In this document: one piece after another, positions 1 through 7,277 of the stretch
How positions within the stretch are numbered: position 1 is the stretch's first letter
Layout of the letters: each line of letters begins with the position of its first letter
DNA from: RUG11462 sp036308645
GTDB taxonomy: Bacteria; Bacillota; Clostridia; Oscillospirales; Acutalibacteraceae
Reading direction: 5' to 3'
DNA length: 26,704 nt
Assembly (NCBI GenBank): GCA_036308645.1
Contig: JAXJVH010000020.1
Coordinates: forward strand, 1-26,704
Notes under the pieces: model-generated
What the model was told of the DNA's origin: nothing
What the model saw: the letters and a program-made list of their open reading frames with translations, nothing else
The model's database searches: none
Translations under genes and position numbers: made by a program

Positions 1-229
1 TACAATGATGGTGCTTGCGTGTCGGCGCTACCGACCCTCATCCGTCACTTCGTGACACCTTCCCCCAAGGGAAGGCTTTTTTGTTTTACCAATAATTTCA
101 TATATATTTGTAGGGGCGACCCTGTGTGGCCGCCCATTTTTATAGGCAATAGGTTTATAAAGTAAGCCCCGTCAACTTTAAAACTACCTGAAAGCAAATA
201 ATGATTGTCTTGCCTGTCGAGGCTCTCGA
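1..229. repeat. GC-rich intergenic repeat modules with terminator-like hairpins
   Basis: This 229-nt stretch has no credible gene. It contains a small hairpin around GTCAC-ttc-GTGAC (45-56), then CCTTCCC-ccaa-GGGAAGG (58-75) followed by a T run at 77-82, which is a good plus-strand intrinsic terminator shape. A second hairpin, GGGCGACC/GGCCGCCC (114-135), has one mismatch and is followed by five T residues. Both modules are GC-rich against an AT-rich background and resemble interspersed repeats I recall from gut Clostridia. Only one copy of each is in the window, so their repeat nature is inferred from memory. GTCGAG-gct-CTCGAC (216-230) is a third short hairpin touching the transporter stop codon. 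Confidence 0.5.
58..82 (+). terminator. Intrinsic terminator-like hairpin
   Basis: A 7-bp perfect stem, CCTTCCC (58-64) with GGGAAGG (69-75), has loop CCAA and is followed by C and six T residues. The gene it would terminate lies left of the window. It may equally be part of the interspersed repeat described for 1-229. Confidence 0.5.
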
Positions 230-1150
230 CTACCGACTGAATTTATTTACAACATAAATTCCTGCCGATACGAGAACCAAAGACAAGAAACTTAAAAGAT
301 TTATGCTATAGCCCTCTTTTAAAATAATTGCCGAAAGGAAAAAGCCGAAAACAGGAATCATAAAGCCGAAAACGGTGATTTTTGACACCGAATTATATTT
401 AAGCATTATTCCCCAAAGCGAATATGCAACCGCCGAAACAAGGCCGAGATAAACAATTAAAACAACCGAGCCGATACCGCCTAAGTTAAGTCTTCCGCCC
501 AAAAGCAGTCCTGCGACGCACATAATAATTCCGCCGACGGCAAACTGATAACCCGAAAGCGTAACGGGATTTTCAAATTTAGAATACTCTTTAATCATTA
601 CTGCGGAAAGCGCCGAAGTAAGCGTTGCAAGTAACATAAATCCCTCGCCCATAAACGAAAGGCTTAACTTTAAAAGCGAACTGTCCAGATTGACAAGCAC
701 AATTCCGAAAAGCCCTAAAACACAACCAAGAAACTTGAATTTTGTAAATTTTTCCTGACGGAAGATAAAACAAGCGATTAGGATAGAGAAAAACGAACTC
801 GCACCGTTGATTATTGATGATTTTACCCCTGTGGTATAAGAAAGTCCGACATAAAAGAAAAAATACTGTGCAACGGTTTGCGTTAAAGACAGTTTTAACA
901 CTCTGAAAAGATTGGATTTTTGCGGAAAAAGCGGCTTTTTTTGCAGAAAAGAGCCGATAACCACAGTCAAAATTCCCGCGATAAAAAACCGTAAACCTGC
1001 AAATAAAATCATCGAAGCCCAGTCGCCGTCGGCGACGTTTAACAGTCTGTATCCGATTTTGATAAACGGAAACGCACTGCCCCACAAAAGGCAACAAAGT
1101 AAACAAAGTGTAAAAATAACGGAAGTTTTTGTGAGTAATTTTTTATCCAT
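230..1150 (-). CDS. EamA/DMT-family multidrug or metabolite transporter
   Basis: This 306-residue integral membrane protein has about ten hydrophobic segments. It has the two-fold internal arrangement of the EamA family (drug/metabolite transporter superfamily): an N-terminal half opening with LLWGSAFPFIKIGYR and a second half from about residue 165. The motif WGSAF in the first helix and the C-terminal ILKEG before the last helix are typical of the family. The substrate cannot be deduced; relatives export amino acids, purines or drugs. The start is the ATG at 1148-1150 with a weak AAGG ribosome binding site. It lies 6 nt after the malic enzyme stop, so the two genes are probably cotranscribed and translationally coupled. 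Family assignment is firm; function is open. Confidence 0.88.
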   Translation of the reverse strand: MDKKLLTKTSVIFTLCLLCCLLWGSAFPFIKIGYRLLNVADGDWASMILFAGLRFFIAGILTVVIGSFLQKKPLFPQKSNLFRVLKLSLTQTVAQYFFFYVGLSYTTGVKSSIINGASSFFSILIACFIFRQEKFTKFKFLGCVLGLFGIVLVNLDSSLLKLSLSFMGEGFMLLATLTSALSAVMIKEYSKFENPVTLSGYQFAVGGIIMCVAGLLLGGRLNLGGIGSVVLIVYLGLVSAVAYSLWGIMLKYNSVSKITVFGFMIPVFGFFLSAIILKEGYSINLLSFLSLVLVSAGIYVVNKFSR

Positions 1151-1156
1151 TATACC

Positions 1157-2329
1157 TTAAATTCTCGCTACCCCTGTATCACGAGCGGCTTTTGCAACTG
1201 CCGCCGCAACCGCTTGACCTACGCGTTTATCAAACGCTTTCGGAATAATATAATCAGCCGACAACTCCTCATCGGAAACGAGATTTGCAATAGCATAAGA
1301 CGCCGCCAACTTCATTTCCTCGTTTATATCGCTTGCTCTTACATCTAAAGCGCCCCTGAAAATGCCGGGAAAAGCAAGCACGTTGTTAATTTGATTTTTA
1401 AAGTCGCTTCTGCCTGTTCCGACAACCTTTGCGCCTGCTTTTTCCGCTAAATCGGGCATAATTTCGGGAACGGGATTTGCCATTGGGAACATAATCGCGC
1501 CGTCTGCCATTGATTTTACCATTTCTTCGGTAACAATATTCGGCGCAGAAACGCCGATAAACACATCAGCGCCTTTTAAAGCGTCTGCCAAAACGCCTTT
1601 TTCAAAATTCGGGTTAGTAATTTCGGCAAGTTCTTTATGTGCGCTTGAGAGCGTTTCATCTCCCTTGCAGATAATGCCGAAACGGTCGACCATAACAAGG
1701 TTTTTAACGCCTAATTTTAAAAGGTGCAATCCGATAGCGGTACCGGCAGAGCCTGCTCCGTTGATAACGACTTTTACATCGCCGATGTTCTTTTTTACAA
1801 CTTTAAGCGCATTAATAAGAGCCGCCGCAACGACTATTGCAGTGCCGTGCTGGTCGTCGTGAAATACCGGAATATCGCATTTTTCTTTTAATTTACGCTC
1901 GATTTCAAAACATCTCGGCGCTGAAATATCCTCAAGATTAATTCCGCCGAACGAACCCGAAATATTATAAATTGTGTTTACAATTTCATCAACGTCTTTT
2001 GATTTTATGCAAATAGGGAATGCGTCAACATCGGCAAATTCCTTGAAAAGAACGCATTTGCCCTCCATAACCGGCATACCTGCCTCGGGGCCTATATCGC
2101 CGAGTCCCAAAACAGCGGTTCCGTCGGTTATAACCGCAACTAAATTGCTCCTTCTTGTAAGTTCATAAGATTTGTTTATATCCTTATTAATCACAAGGCA
2201 AGGCTCGGCAACGCCGGGGGTATAGGCGATTGATAAATCTTCGGAATTTTCAACCTTTGTTCGGGAAACAACCTCGATTTTGCCGTTCCATTCATAATGT
2301 TTTTCCAATGCTTTTTCTTTTAAATCCAT
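1157..2329 (-). CDS. NAD(P)-dependent malic enzyme (malate to pyruvate and CO2)
   Basis: This 390-residue cytosolic enzyme oxidatively decarboxylates malate to pyruvate. Diagnostic segments are AYTPGVAEPC near residue 35, GLGDIGPEAGMPVMEGK near residue 75, the substrate/metal motif FHDDQHGTA near residue 155 and the nucleotide-binding INGAGSAGTAI near residue 190. The length matches the short bacterial malic enzymes that lack the phosphotransacetylase-like extension of MaeB. The start has an AAAGGGAG ribosome binding site. A minus-strand promoter with TATAAT at 2367-2372 precedes it. The pyruvate produced links to pyruvate kinase encoded nearby, though on a separate transcript. Whether NAD or NADP is used is not settled by what I can see. 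Confidence 0.95.
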   Translation of the reverse strand: MDLKEKALEKHYEWNGKIEVVSRTKVENSEDLSIAYTPGVAEPCLVINKDINKSYELTRRSNLVAVITDGTAVLGLGDIGPEAGMPVMEGKCVLFKEFADVDAFPICIKSKDVDEIVNTIYNISGSFGGINLEDISAPRCFEIERKLKEKCDIPVFHDDQHGTAIVVAAALINALKVVKKNIGDVKVVINGAGSAGTAIGLHLLKLGVKNLVMVDRFGIICKGDETLSSAHKELAEITNPNFEKGVLADALKGADVFIGVSAPNIVTEEMVKSMADGAIMFPMANPVPEIMPDLAEKAGAKVVGTGRSDFKNQINNVLAFPGIFRGALDVRASDINEEMKLAASYAIANLVSDEELSADYIIPKAFDKRVGQAVAAAVAKAARDTGVARI

Positions 2330-2366
2330 TTTTCTTTTCTCCCTTTAAAGGTAATTATTAAAATGA

Positions 2367-2395
2367 ATTATACCACATTTTAATATAAATTAAAA
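2367..2395 (-). promoter_or_regulatory. Candidate sigma-A promoter for the malic enzyme gene
   Basis: On the minus strand TATAAT (2372 down to 2367) is preceded by TGG, an extended -10 of the TGn type. The expected -35 position around 2390-2395 reads TTTTAA, a poor match. The -10 lies 38 nt from the start codon. The rest of the 127-nt divergent gap (2330-2456) must also carry the spoIIGA promoter, but I see no convincing one. Confidence 0.45.
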
Positions 2396-2465
2396 GTTTT
2401 TCTTATCTCTTTTTATGACAAAAACCGCAAATTATCGGGTGTAAACTTAAACTCGGGTGAAACGA

Positions 2466-3299
2466 ATGACTGTTTATGCCGACGTTCTCGTGTTTTTAAA
2501 TGGAGTAATTACATATTTTTTGTTGCTTTGCGTATGCGCTTTTTTTAAATTCCGCCCCAAAACCTACCGCTTGATTTTAGGGGCGGTACTCGGCGGAATT
2601 TCTGCGCTTACGGTATTTTTGCCCGATTTAAACGCTTTTACGGGAATTGTTGTTCGCATAACGGCTTGCGTTATTATCGTATTCGCAACCTTTTCATTTA
2701 AAAACATAGTTCGATTTTTAAAATACACGCTCGCCTTTTTAACGGTTACTTATATTTTCGGCGGTGCAACGCTCGCCCTTACCGAACTTTTTAACATAAA
2801 ATCGGTTATGTGTATAAACGGCGTTTGCTATTTTGATATTGAGCCGTTGTTTTTAATTCTTTCAAGCGGTGTAATTTATCTTTTTATACGGTTTTTACTG
2901 CTGTTTAAAAGAAAAACCGCTGATGAGCAGGCAATTTATAACTGCATAGTTGAAAAAGACGGAGTAACGGTAGGTTTTATGGGTATAAACGATACGGGAA
3001 ATTCGCTTTGCGACCCGTATTTCGGCTCACCCGTCGCGATTGTTGAAAAAAGCATTTTGCAACCGATTTTAGAAATTCAACCGAAAACCTACCTTATACC
3101 GATAAAAAGCGTTGCGGCAAGCAGTACAATTTACTGTTTCAGACCAAGCGCCTTTTACATTGAAAAAGGCGAAAAAAGAGTAAAAATCAATGATATAACA
3201 ATAGGTATTTGCGAAACAAAAATACATAACCGGTTCAGCGCGATTTTATCGCCCGAAATAACGGAAACAGGAGAAGAAGAGTTATGTTTAACAAGATAA
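2466..3299 (+). CDS. spoIIGA: SpoIIGA, pro-sigma-E processing peptidase
   Basis: SpoIIGA is the membrane aspartic peptidase that activates sigma-E in the mother cell in response to a forespore signal. The N-terminal half (about residues 1-150) is hydrophobic with several membrane segments, opening TVYADVLVFLNGVITYF. The C-terminal half carries the catalytic motif DTGN with Asp near residue 176, followed by SLCDP. I chose the ATG at 2466 rather than the in-frame GTG at 2457, because the GTG lies inside the ribosome binding site GGGTGA (2455-2460). This gives 277 residues. The 3' end overlaps sigE by 16 nt. Sequence identity to the Bacillus protein is low, as usual for this family, but gene pairing makes the call secure. 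Confidence 0.9.
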   Translation: MTVYADVLVFLNGVITYFLLLCVCAFFKFRPKTYRLILGAVLGGISALTVFLPDLNAFTGIVVRITACVIIVFATFSFKNIVRFLKYTLAFLTVTYIFGGATLALTELFNIKSVMCINGVCYFDIEPLFLILSSGVIYLFIRFLLLFKRKTADEQAIYNCIVEKDGVTVGFMGINDTGNSLCDPYFGSPVAIVEKSILQPILEIQPKTYLIPIKSVAASSTIYCFRPSAFYIEKGEKRVKINDITIGICETKIHNRFSAILSPEITETGEEELCLTR

Positions 3300-3991
3300 A
3301 ACAGTTTATAATCAAAGCATTTTGCAAGATATTTTCAGCAGAACATTGCTACTATATAAACGGTCCTGCGACTCTTCCCGCGCCGCTTTCGGCAAAGGAA
3401 GAGGCGTATCTTGCGACGCTTTCGGCAAACGGCGACGAATCCGCAAGAGATACGCTGATAGTGCATAATTTACGGCTTGTAGTTTACATAGCAAGAAAAT
3501 TCGACGTGGCGGGCGCAAACATAGAAGATTTAATCTCAATCGGCACAATAGGTCTTATGAAAGCGGTAAACACCTTTAAAACCGATAAAAAAATTAAACT
3601 TGCAACTTACGCTTCTCGGTGTATTGAGAATGAAATTTTAATGTATCTTCGCAAAACAAATTCGCTAAAAACCGAGGTTTCATTTGACGAGCCTTTGAAT
3701 GTTGACTGGGACGGCAACGAACTTTTGCTTTCGGATGTTTTAGGCTCCGAACCCGACATTGTAAATCACAATGTTGAACTTCAGGACGAACGCCGCATTA
3801 TTTCGGGGCTGGTATGTAATTTACCCGAACGCGAACGAATAATTTGCCAAATGCGTTTTGGCTTTGCCGGTTATTCCGAGCATACGCAAAAACAGGTCGC
3901 CGATATTTTAGGTATATCGCAAAGTTATATATCCCGCCTTGAAAAAAAGATTATCGCAAAACTAAAAAAACAGGTTGAAAATATTGTATAG
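3284..3991 (+). CDS. sigE: Sporulation sigma factor sigma-E (pro-protein)
   Basis: This 235-residue sigma-70 family factor directs early mother-cell transcription during sporulation. It closely matches sigma-E: NLRLVVYIARKF and ISIGTIGLMKAVNTF in region 2, YASRCIENEILMYLRK, SFDEPLNVDWDGNELLLSD, and the region 4 helix-turn-helix ending GISQSYISRLEKKI. About 20-25 N-terminal residues rich in K, F and I precede the core and correspond to the pro-sequence removed by SpoIIGA. The ribosome binding site GGAGAAGAAGAG lies inside the end of spoIIGA, with a 16-nt overlap, so translation is probably coupled. The sigG gene that commonly follows this pair is not downstream; a convergent pyruvate kinase is there instead. 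Confidence 0.97.
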   Translation: MFNKIKQFIIKAFCKIFSAEHCYYINGPATLPAPLSAKEEAYLATLSANGDESARDTLIVHNLRLVVYIARKFDVAGANIEDLISIGTIGLMKAVNTFKTDKKIKLATYASRCIENEILMYLRKTNSLKTEVSFDEPLNVDWDGNELLLSDVLGSEPDIVNHNVELQDERRIISGLVCNLPERERIICQMRFGFAGYSEHTQKQVADILGISQSYISRLEKKIIAKLKKQVENIV

Positions 3992-4020
3992 TATATAATA
4001 AATTTTAGTTAAAAACTAAA

Positions 4021-4061
4021 TGGCTTGAAATCTGCTGAACGCAGACTTCAAGCCATTTTTT
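4021..4061. terminator. Bidirectional intrinsic terminator between sigE and pyk
   Basis: The arms TGGCTTGAAATCTGC (4021-4035) and GCAGACTTCAAGCCA (4041-4055) form a 15-bp stem with one non-Watson-Crick pair and a 5-nt loop. Six T residues follow on the plus strand (4056-4061). On the minus strand the hairpin is followed by TTTAGTTTTT. It sits between two convergent genes and can serve both. Confidence 0.9.
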
Positions 4062-4072
4062 GCTATAACTTA

Positions 4073-5485
4073 TTAAATTGTTTCGACTTTAATCATATTT
4101 GTATTGCCCGATTCGCCGATGGTTCTGCCGCTTGTTACGATAACTCTGTCGCCTTTTTTAAGGTCGAGCGCCTCTTTTGCTTTGGCAACCGCCTGAAAAA
4201 CAAGCACGTCGGTAGAATCGTACTTTTCCGTCATAATCGGCATTACGCCCCAGGAAAGCGCTAATTTATGCCACGCCTTTTTGCTTGTGGTCATACCTAT
4301 AATATCAACCGGCGAGCGGAAGCGTGAAACCAAACGTGCGGTAATGCCGGACATTGTGCAAGCAACAATACATTTCGCTTTAATATCAATCGACATTGCA
4401 CAGGTTGAATGAGAAATTGCGTCGATAATATCATTAATCTCAAACTCATTTTTATAAAACAGATGCTTGTAATCAATATGCTGTTCGGTTTCTTCTGCGA
4501 TTTTCGCCATGGTTGCAACTGTTTGTGCAGGATATTTGCCTGCAGCGGTTTCACCTGAAAGCATAATTGCACTTGTTCCGTCATAAACTGCGTTTGCAAC
4601 GTCGGAAATTTCGGCTCTTGTCGGTCTTGGGTTATGAATCATTGATTCAAGCATTTCCGTAGCGGTTATAACCCTTTTTCCCATCATTCTACAGGTGGTG
4701 ATAAGATGTTTTTGGATTGCAGGCACTTCTTCAAACGGAATTTCAACGCCGAGATCTCCTCTGCCTATCATAATTCCCGAACATTCTTCACAGATTTCTC
4801 TTATATTATCAACACCGGAGCGGTTTTCAATTTTTGCAATAACATCAATATTTTCGCCGCCGTTTGCTTTTAAAAAGTTGTTTACATCAATTAAATCCTG
4901 TTTAACCGAAACAAACGAGCAGGCGATAAAATCAACATCATTTTGGATACCGAACAAAATATCGCTCTTATCCTGTTCGCTTAAATAAACCTGATTAAGC
5001 ACTTTGTTAGGGAAACTCATACTCTTGCAGTCGGAAAGTTCGCCGCCGACTAAAACCTTACAAACAGCGTCGGTTTCGGTAACGTTTTGCACTTCAAAAA
5101 TCACAAGACCGTTGTTTACTAAAATTTTGTCGCCTGTTTTAATATCTTTTACAAGCCCTTTATAAGTAACCGAAACTCTTGTTTCATCTCCGACAACATC
5201 ATTGGTTGTAAAACTGAACGTATCGCCGTCGGCTAAAGTAATTCTGCCGTTTTTAAAAGTTTTTATTCTGTATTCCGGACCTTTTGTATCAAGCAAAATG
5301 GCAAGCGGAATACCTAATTTTTCTCTTACCTTTTTAATAAGTTCTATGTTCTTTTTGTGCATTTTATGGTCGCCGTGCGAAAAATTAAGACGGCAGACGT
5401 TCATTCCGTTTTTACACATTTCGGTCAATGTTTCTTCGTTGTTGCTGGCAGGACCGATTGTGCAGACGATTTTTGTTTTTCTCAT
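4073..5485 (-). CDS. pyk: Pyruvate kinase
   Basis: This 470-residue cytosolic glycolytic enzyme converts phosphoenolpyruvate and ADP to pyruvate and ATP. It opens with MRKTKIVCTIGPAS. It has LDTKGPEYR, the active-site lysine segment DVIAKIENRSGVD, the metal/ADP motif MIGRGDLGVEIP, and ATEMLESM followed by PTRAEISDVANAVYDG. The C-terminal domain ends VTSGRTIGESGNTNMIKVE. It lacks the extra C-terminal phosphohistidine-like domain found in the roughly 585-residue Bacillus enzymes, so it is the short form. The start is supported by AAAGGA. A clear promoter lies at 5555-5582. The gene converges on sigE and shares its terminator. Confidence 0.98.
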   Translation of the reverse strand: MRKTKIVCTIGPASNNEETLTEMCKNGMNVCRLNFSHGDHKMHKKNIELIKKVREKLGIPLAILLDTKGPEYRIKTFKNGRITLADGDTFSFTTNDVVGDETRVSVTYKGLVKDIKTGDKILVNNGLVIFEVQNVTETDAVCKVLVGGELSDCKSMSFPNKVLNQVYLSEQDKSDILFGIQNDVDFIACSFVSVKQDLIDVNNFLKANGGENIDVIAKIENRSGVDNIREICEECSGIMIGRGDLGVEIPFEEVPAIQKHLITTCRMMGKRVITATEMLESMIHNPRPTRAEISDVANAVYDGTSAIMLSGETAAGKYPAQTVATMAKIAEETEQHIDYKHLFYKNEFEINDIIDAISHSTCAMSIDIKAKCIVACTMSGITARLVSRFRSPVDIIGMTTSKKAWHKLALSWGVMPIMTEKYDSTDVLVFQAVAKAKEALDLKKGDRVIVTSGRTIGESGNTNMIKVETI

Positions 5486-5554
5486 AATAACATTCCTTTC
5501 CCTAGGGGTAATGAAATCATCTTAAATATGCTATCCAAAATTATTCCATTATAT

Positions 5555-5582
5555 ATTATAAGCGAAAAACAATTAAAATCAA
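5555..5582 (-). promoter_or_regulatory. Sigma-A promoter of pyk
   Basis: On the minus strand TTGATT (5582 to 5577) and TATAAT (5560 to 5555) are separated by 16 nt, a good match to the vegetative consensus. They lie about 70 nt upstream of the pyk start codon. The 135-nt gap 5486-5620 also separates pyk from the upstream peptidase gene; no other element is evident in it. Confidence 0.7.
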
Positions 5583-5620
5583 GTAAAATGCTTGTAAAGT
5601 CGCAAAAATTTAATAAAAAT

Positions 5621-6529
5621 TTACGCTAAAGCAACAGAAATCAGCATAAGTTCTTTCAAATTTTCATAAATCGCATAAAGTCCCGATGGATCAAGCGGAT
5701 TTACGCCTTTTCCGATTTCAATGGTAAAACCGGGTTTGCCCGTAGTATCGACAAACCAATCCTTAAAGCCTGCGTGAGAAGCGCCGGCGGCAGGCTGCGC
5801 CATTTTATAACCGCTTGCAGTTGCAAAAAGTCTTGCCAAACGGTAGGATTTTTCGGGCGTATTCTCACCGTACTGCCAATAAATTTCTTCGCCTTGAGAA
5901 TGCCAGGCGATAACCTCCACAACATTATTGCTTTCCACCAAATTTACCATTGCCTGCGTTTCAGGCTCGCTGTTCGGCATTGTACCGCCGTAACGTCTTG
6001 GCGCAGGACCTGTAATGCCGTCCTGTCGCTCGATTTCTTTCATAATATCAAAACCTGCGTCAAAATTGTGATTAATGTCAATACCGTTTGCGTTAGCATT
6101 CCAAAACCTTATATCATTATTACCGTTAATTTTCTCTATTTTCGGAGACAATGCGCCTGCCGTAGCCGCACCGTTTAGAGAAATTTCATATCCGTCGGGA
6201 TTGACGCACGGCACTACAATTACGGATTTATTAAAAATTGCGTTTCTTGCCGAGGCAATCGAAAAATCGGTATTATCTCGAATAGACCTGCAAAAGTCCT
6301 CAATAAACAACAGATTTGTCAGCGTTGTAAGCCTTTCAGAGCCGTGAAAACCGCCTGCGTAAATAATGCAGTTATCACGAACACCGATTTTTACCGCCAA
6401 AATCGGTCTGCCGAGAACGCTTTTTCCGACAGAAAAAACGTCTAAAAACGGAAATTCTTCGCCCAAACGGTAAATTTCATTAATTACCTCATTGATATTA
6501 TATTCTCTTTGTGTTATTGTATAAGACAT
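5621..6529 (-). CDS. M14-family zinc carboxypeptidase
   Basis: This 302-residue metallopeptidase has the zinc ligands in GGFHGSE (His and Glu) and a third His in VIAWHSQGEE. Other features are the substrate-binding segment NPDGYE, NANGIDINHNF, and the catalytic glutamate in GFTIEIGKG near the C-terminus. This is the pattern of gamma-D-glutamyl-meso-diaminopimelate peptidases that trim peptidoglycan peptides. There is no signal peptide, LysM or membrane segment, so the enzyme may act in the cytoplasm on recycled wall peptides or spore material. I chose the ATG at 6527-6529: the upstream in-frame GTG (6536-6538) is part of the ribosome binding site GAGGTG. It is divergent from the NUDIX gene with 47 nt between the starts. 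Confidence 0.9.
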   Translation of the reverse strand: MSYTITQREYNINEVINEIYRLGEEFPFLDVFSVGKSVLGRPILAVKIGVRDNCIIYAGGFHGSERLTTLTNLLFIEDFCRSIRDNTDFSIASARNAIFNKSVIVVPCVNPDGYEISLNGAATAGALSPKIEKINGNNDIRFWNANANGIDINHNFDAGFDIMKEIERQDGITGPAPRRYGGTMPNSEPETQAMVNLVESNNVVEVIAWHSQGEEIYWQYGENTPEKSYRLARLFATASGYKMAQPAAGASHAGFKDWFVDTTGKPGFTIEIGKGVNPLDPSGLYAIYENLKELMLISVALA

Positions 6530-6576
6530 AAAGAACACCTCGTTTATAAAATTTCAGAGTTTAAGGAGAAATATAG

Positions 6577-7116
6577 ATGGAACTGTACGAAAAAACTCTC
6601 AATGAAGAATATGCGTTTAAAGGAAAAATTATTAATCTTCGTTTAGATACCGTAGAATTGCCCGACGGCGCAAAAGCCGGCAGAGAAATAGTTGAGCATA
6701 ACGGCGGTATCTGCGTTTTGCCGATTGACGACGATATGAATACTTATGTGGTCAAGCAGTGGCGCTCGCCCTACAAAGAAGTTGTAACCGAAATTCCCGC
6801 AGGAAAACGCGACGGAGATGAAGAACCGCTTGAGGGCGGCAAAAGAGAATTAAAAGAAGAGATAGGTATGGTTGCAAAAGAGTACACATTTTTAGGCGAA
6901 TTATACCCAAGCCCCGGTTATTGCGGCGAGATAATATATATGTATTTAGCACGTTCTCTTACTTTTGAAAATCAGGATTTGGATGAAGATGAATTTTTAA
7001 ATGTTGAAAAAATGCCTTTTAAACAATTAGTACAGATGGTACTAAACGGCGAGATAAAGGACGCAAAAACAATCGCCGCAGTCCTCAAAGCCGACAAAAT
7101 CATAAACGCTGAATAA
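6577..7116 (+). CDS. NUDIX hydrolase, probable ADP-ribose pyrophosphatase
   Basis: This 179-residue NUDIX protein hydrolyses nucleoside diphosphates linked to another moiety. The full box GX5EX7REUXEEXGU is present in the segment starting GKRDGDEE and ending RELKEEIGM, around residues 77-99. The N-terminal half (VVKQWRSPYKEVVTEIPAG) and the proline/glycine loop LYPSPGYCGE after the box are typical of the ADP-ribose pyrophosphatase (NudF) subgroup, which returns ADP-ribose to AMP and ribose 5-phosphate. The start ATG follows AAGGAG by a normal spacing. The gene is the last core gene before the insertion sequence. Confidence 0.93.
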   Translation: MELYEKTLNEEYAFKGKIINLRLDTVELPDGAKAGREIVEHNGGICVLPIDDDMNTYVVKQWRSPYKEVVTEIPAGKRDGDEEPLEGGKRELKEEIGMVAKEYTFLGELYPSPGYCGEIIYMYLARSLTFENQDLDEDEFLNVEKMPFKQLVQMVLNGEIKDAKTIAAVLKADKIINAE

Positions 7117-7139
7117 AAAATAATTACAATTTATATTTT

Positions 7140-7173
7140 AAAGTCTTAAATCTCAATTGAGACTTAGGGCTTT
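7140..7173 (+). terminator. Imperfect hairpin downstream of the NUDIX gene
   Basis: The arms AAAGTCTTAAATCTC (7140-7154) and GAGACTTAGGGCTTT (7159-7173) pair with two U-G wobbles and one mismatch around an AATT loop. The run after it is TTT then A residues, so the intrinsic terminator signature is weak. Confidence 0.4.
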
Positions 7174-7205
7174 AAAAAAGTAAAAAAGACTGCAATCTCA
7201 CAAAA

Positions 7206-7241
7206 TGATATAATCCCCTTAAAGTAGACATTTGAAATAAC
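7206..7241 (+). repeat. Left terminal inverted repeat (IRL) of the IS3 element
   Basis: This 36-bp imperfect repeat contains TGATATAAT at its outer end, an extended -10 promoter element (TATAAT at 7209-7214). It also contains the left arm of the fold-back hairpin (7212-7227). Confidence 0.85.
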
Positions 7242-7272
7242 CAAAAAGTTTCAAGACTACTTTAAGGGGATT
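7212..7272 (+). promoter_or_regulatory. Fold-back hairpin sequestering the orfA ribosome binding site
   Basis: AATCCCCTTAAAGTAG (7212-7227) and CTACTTTAAGGGGATT (7257-7272) are perfect 16-bp complements. The right arm includes AAGGGG (7264-7269), which is the ribosome binding site of orfA, and is followed by TTTTT (7271-7275). Transcripts entering from outside would either terminate here or have the binding site paired. Transcripts starting near 7221, from the -10 at 7209-7214, would lack the outer half of the left arm and leave AAGGGG free. The sequence shows the pairing; the control mechanism is inferred from other insertion sequences. Confidence 0.75.
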
Positions 7273-7277
7273 TTTCT

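Noticed and set aside
591..1106. Overlapping 171-residue minus-strand reading frame within the transporter gene
   Set aside because: It is a Cys/Phe/Arg-rich shadow of the transporter with no ribosome binding site or family resemblance.
2400..2456. Spo0A box upstream of spoIIGA
   Set aside because: The segment ATGACAAAA only partly resembles a Spo0A site in reverse, and no matching promoter spacing is seen.
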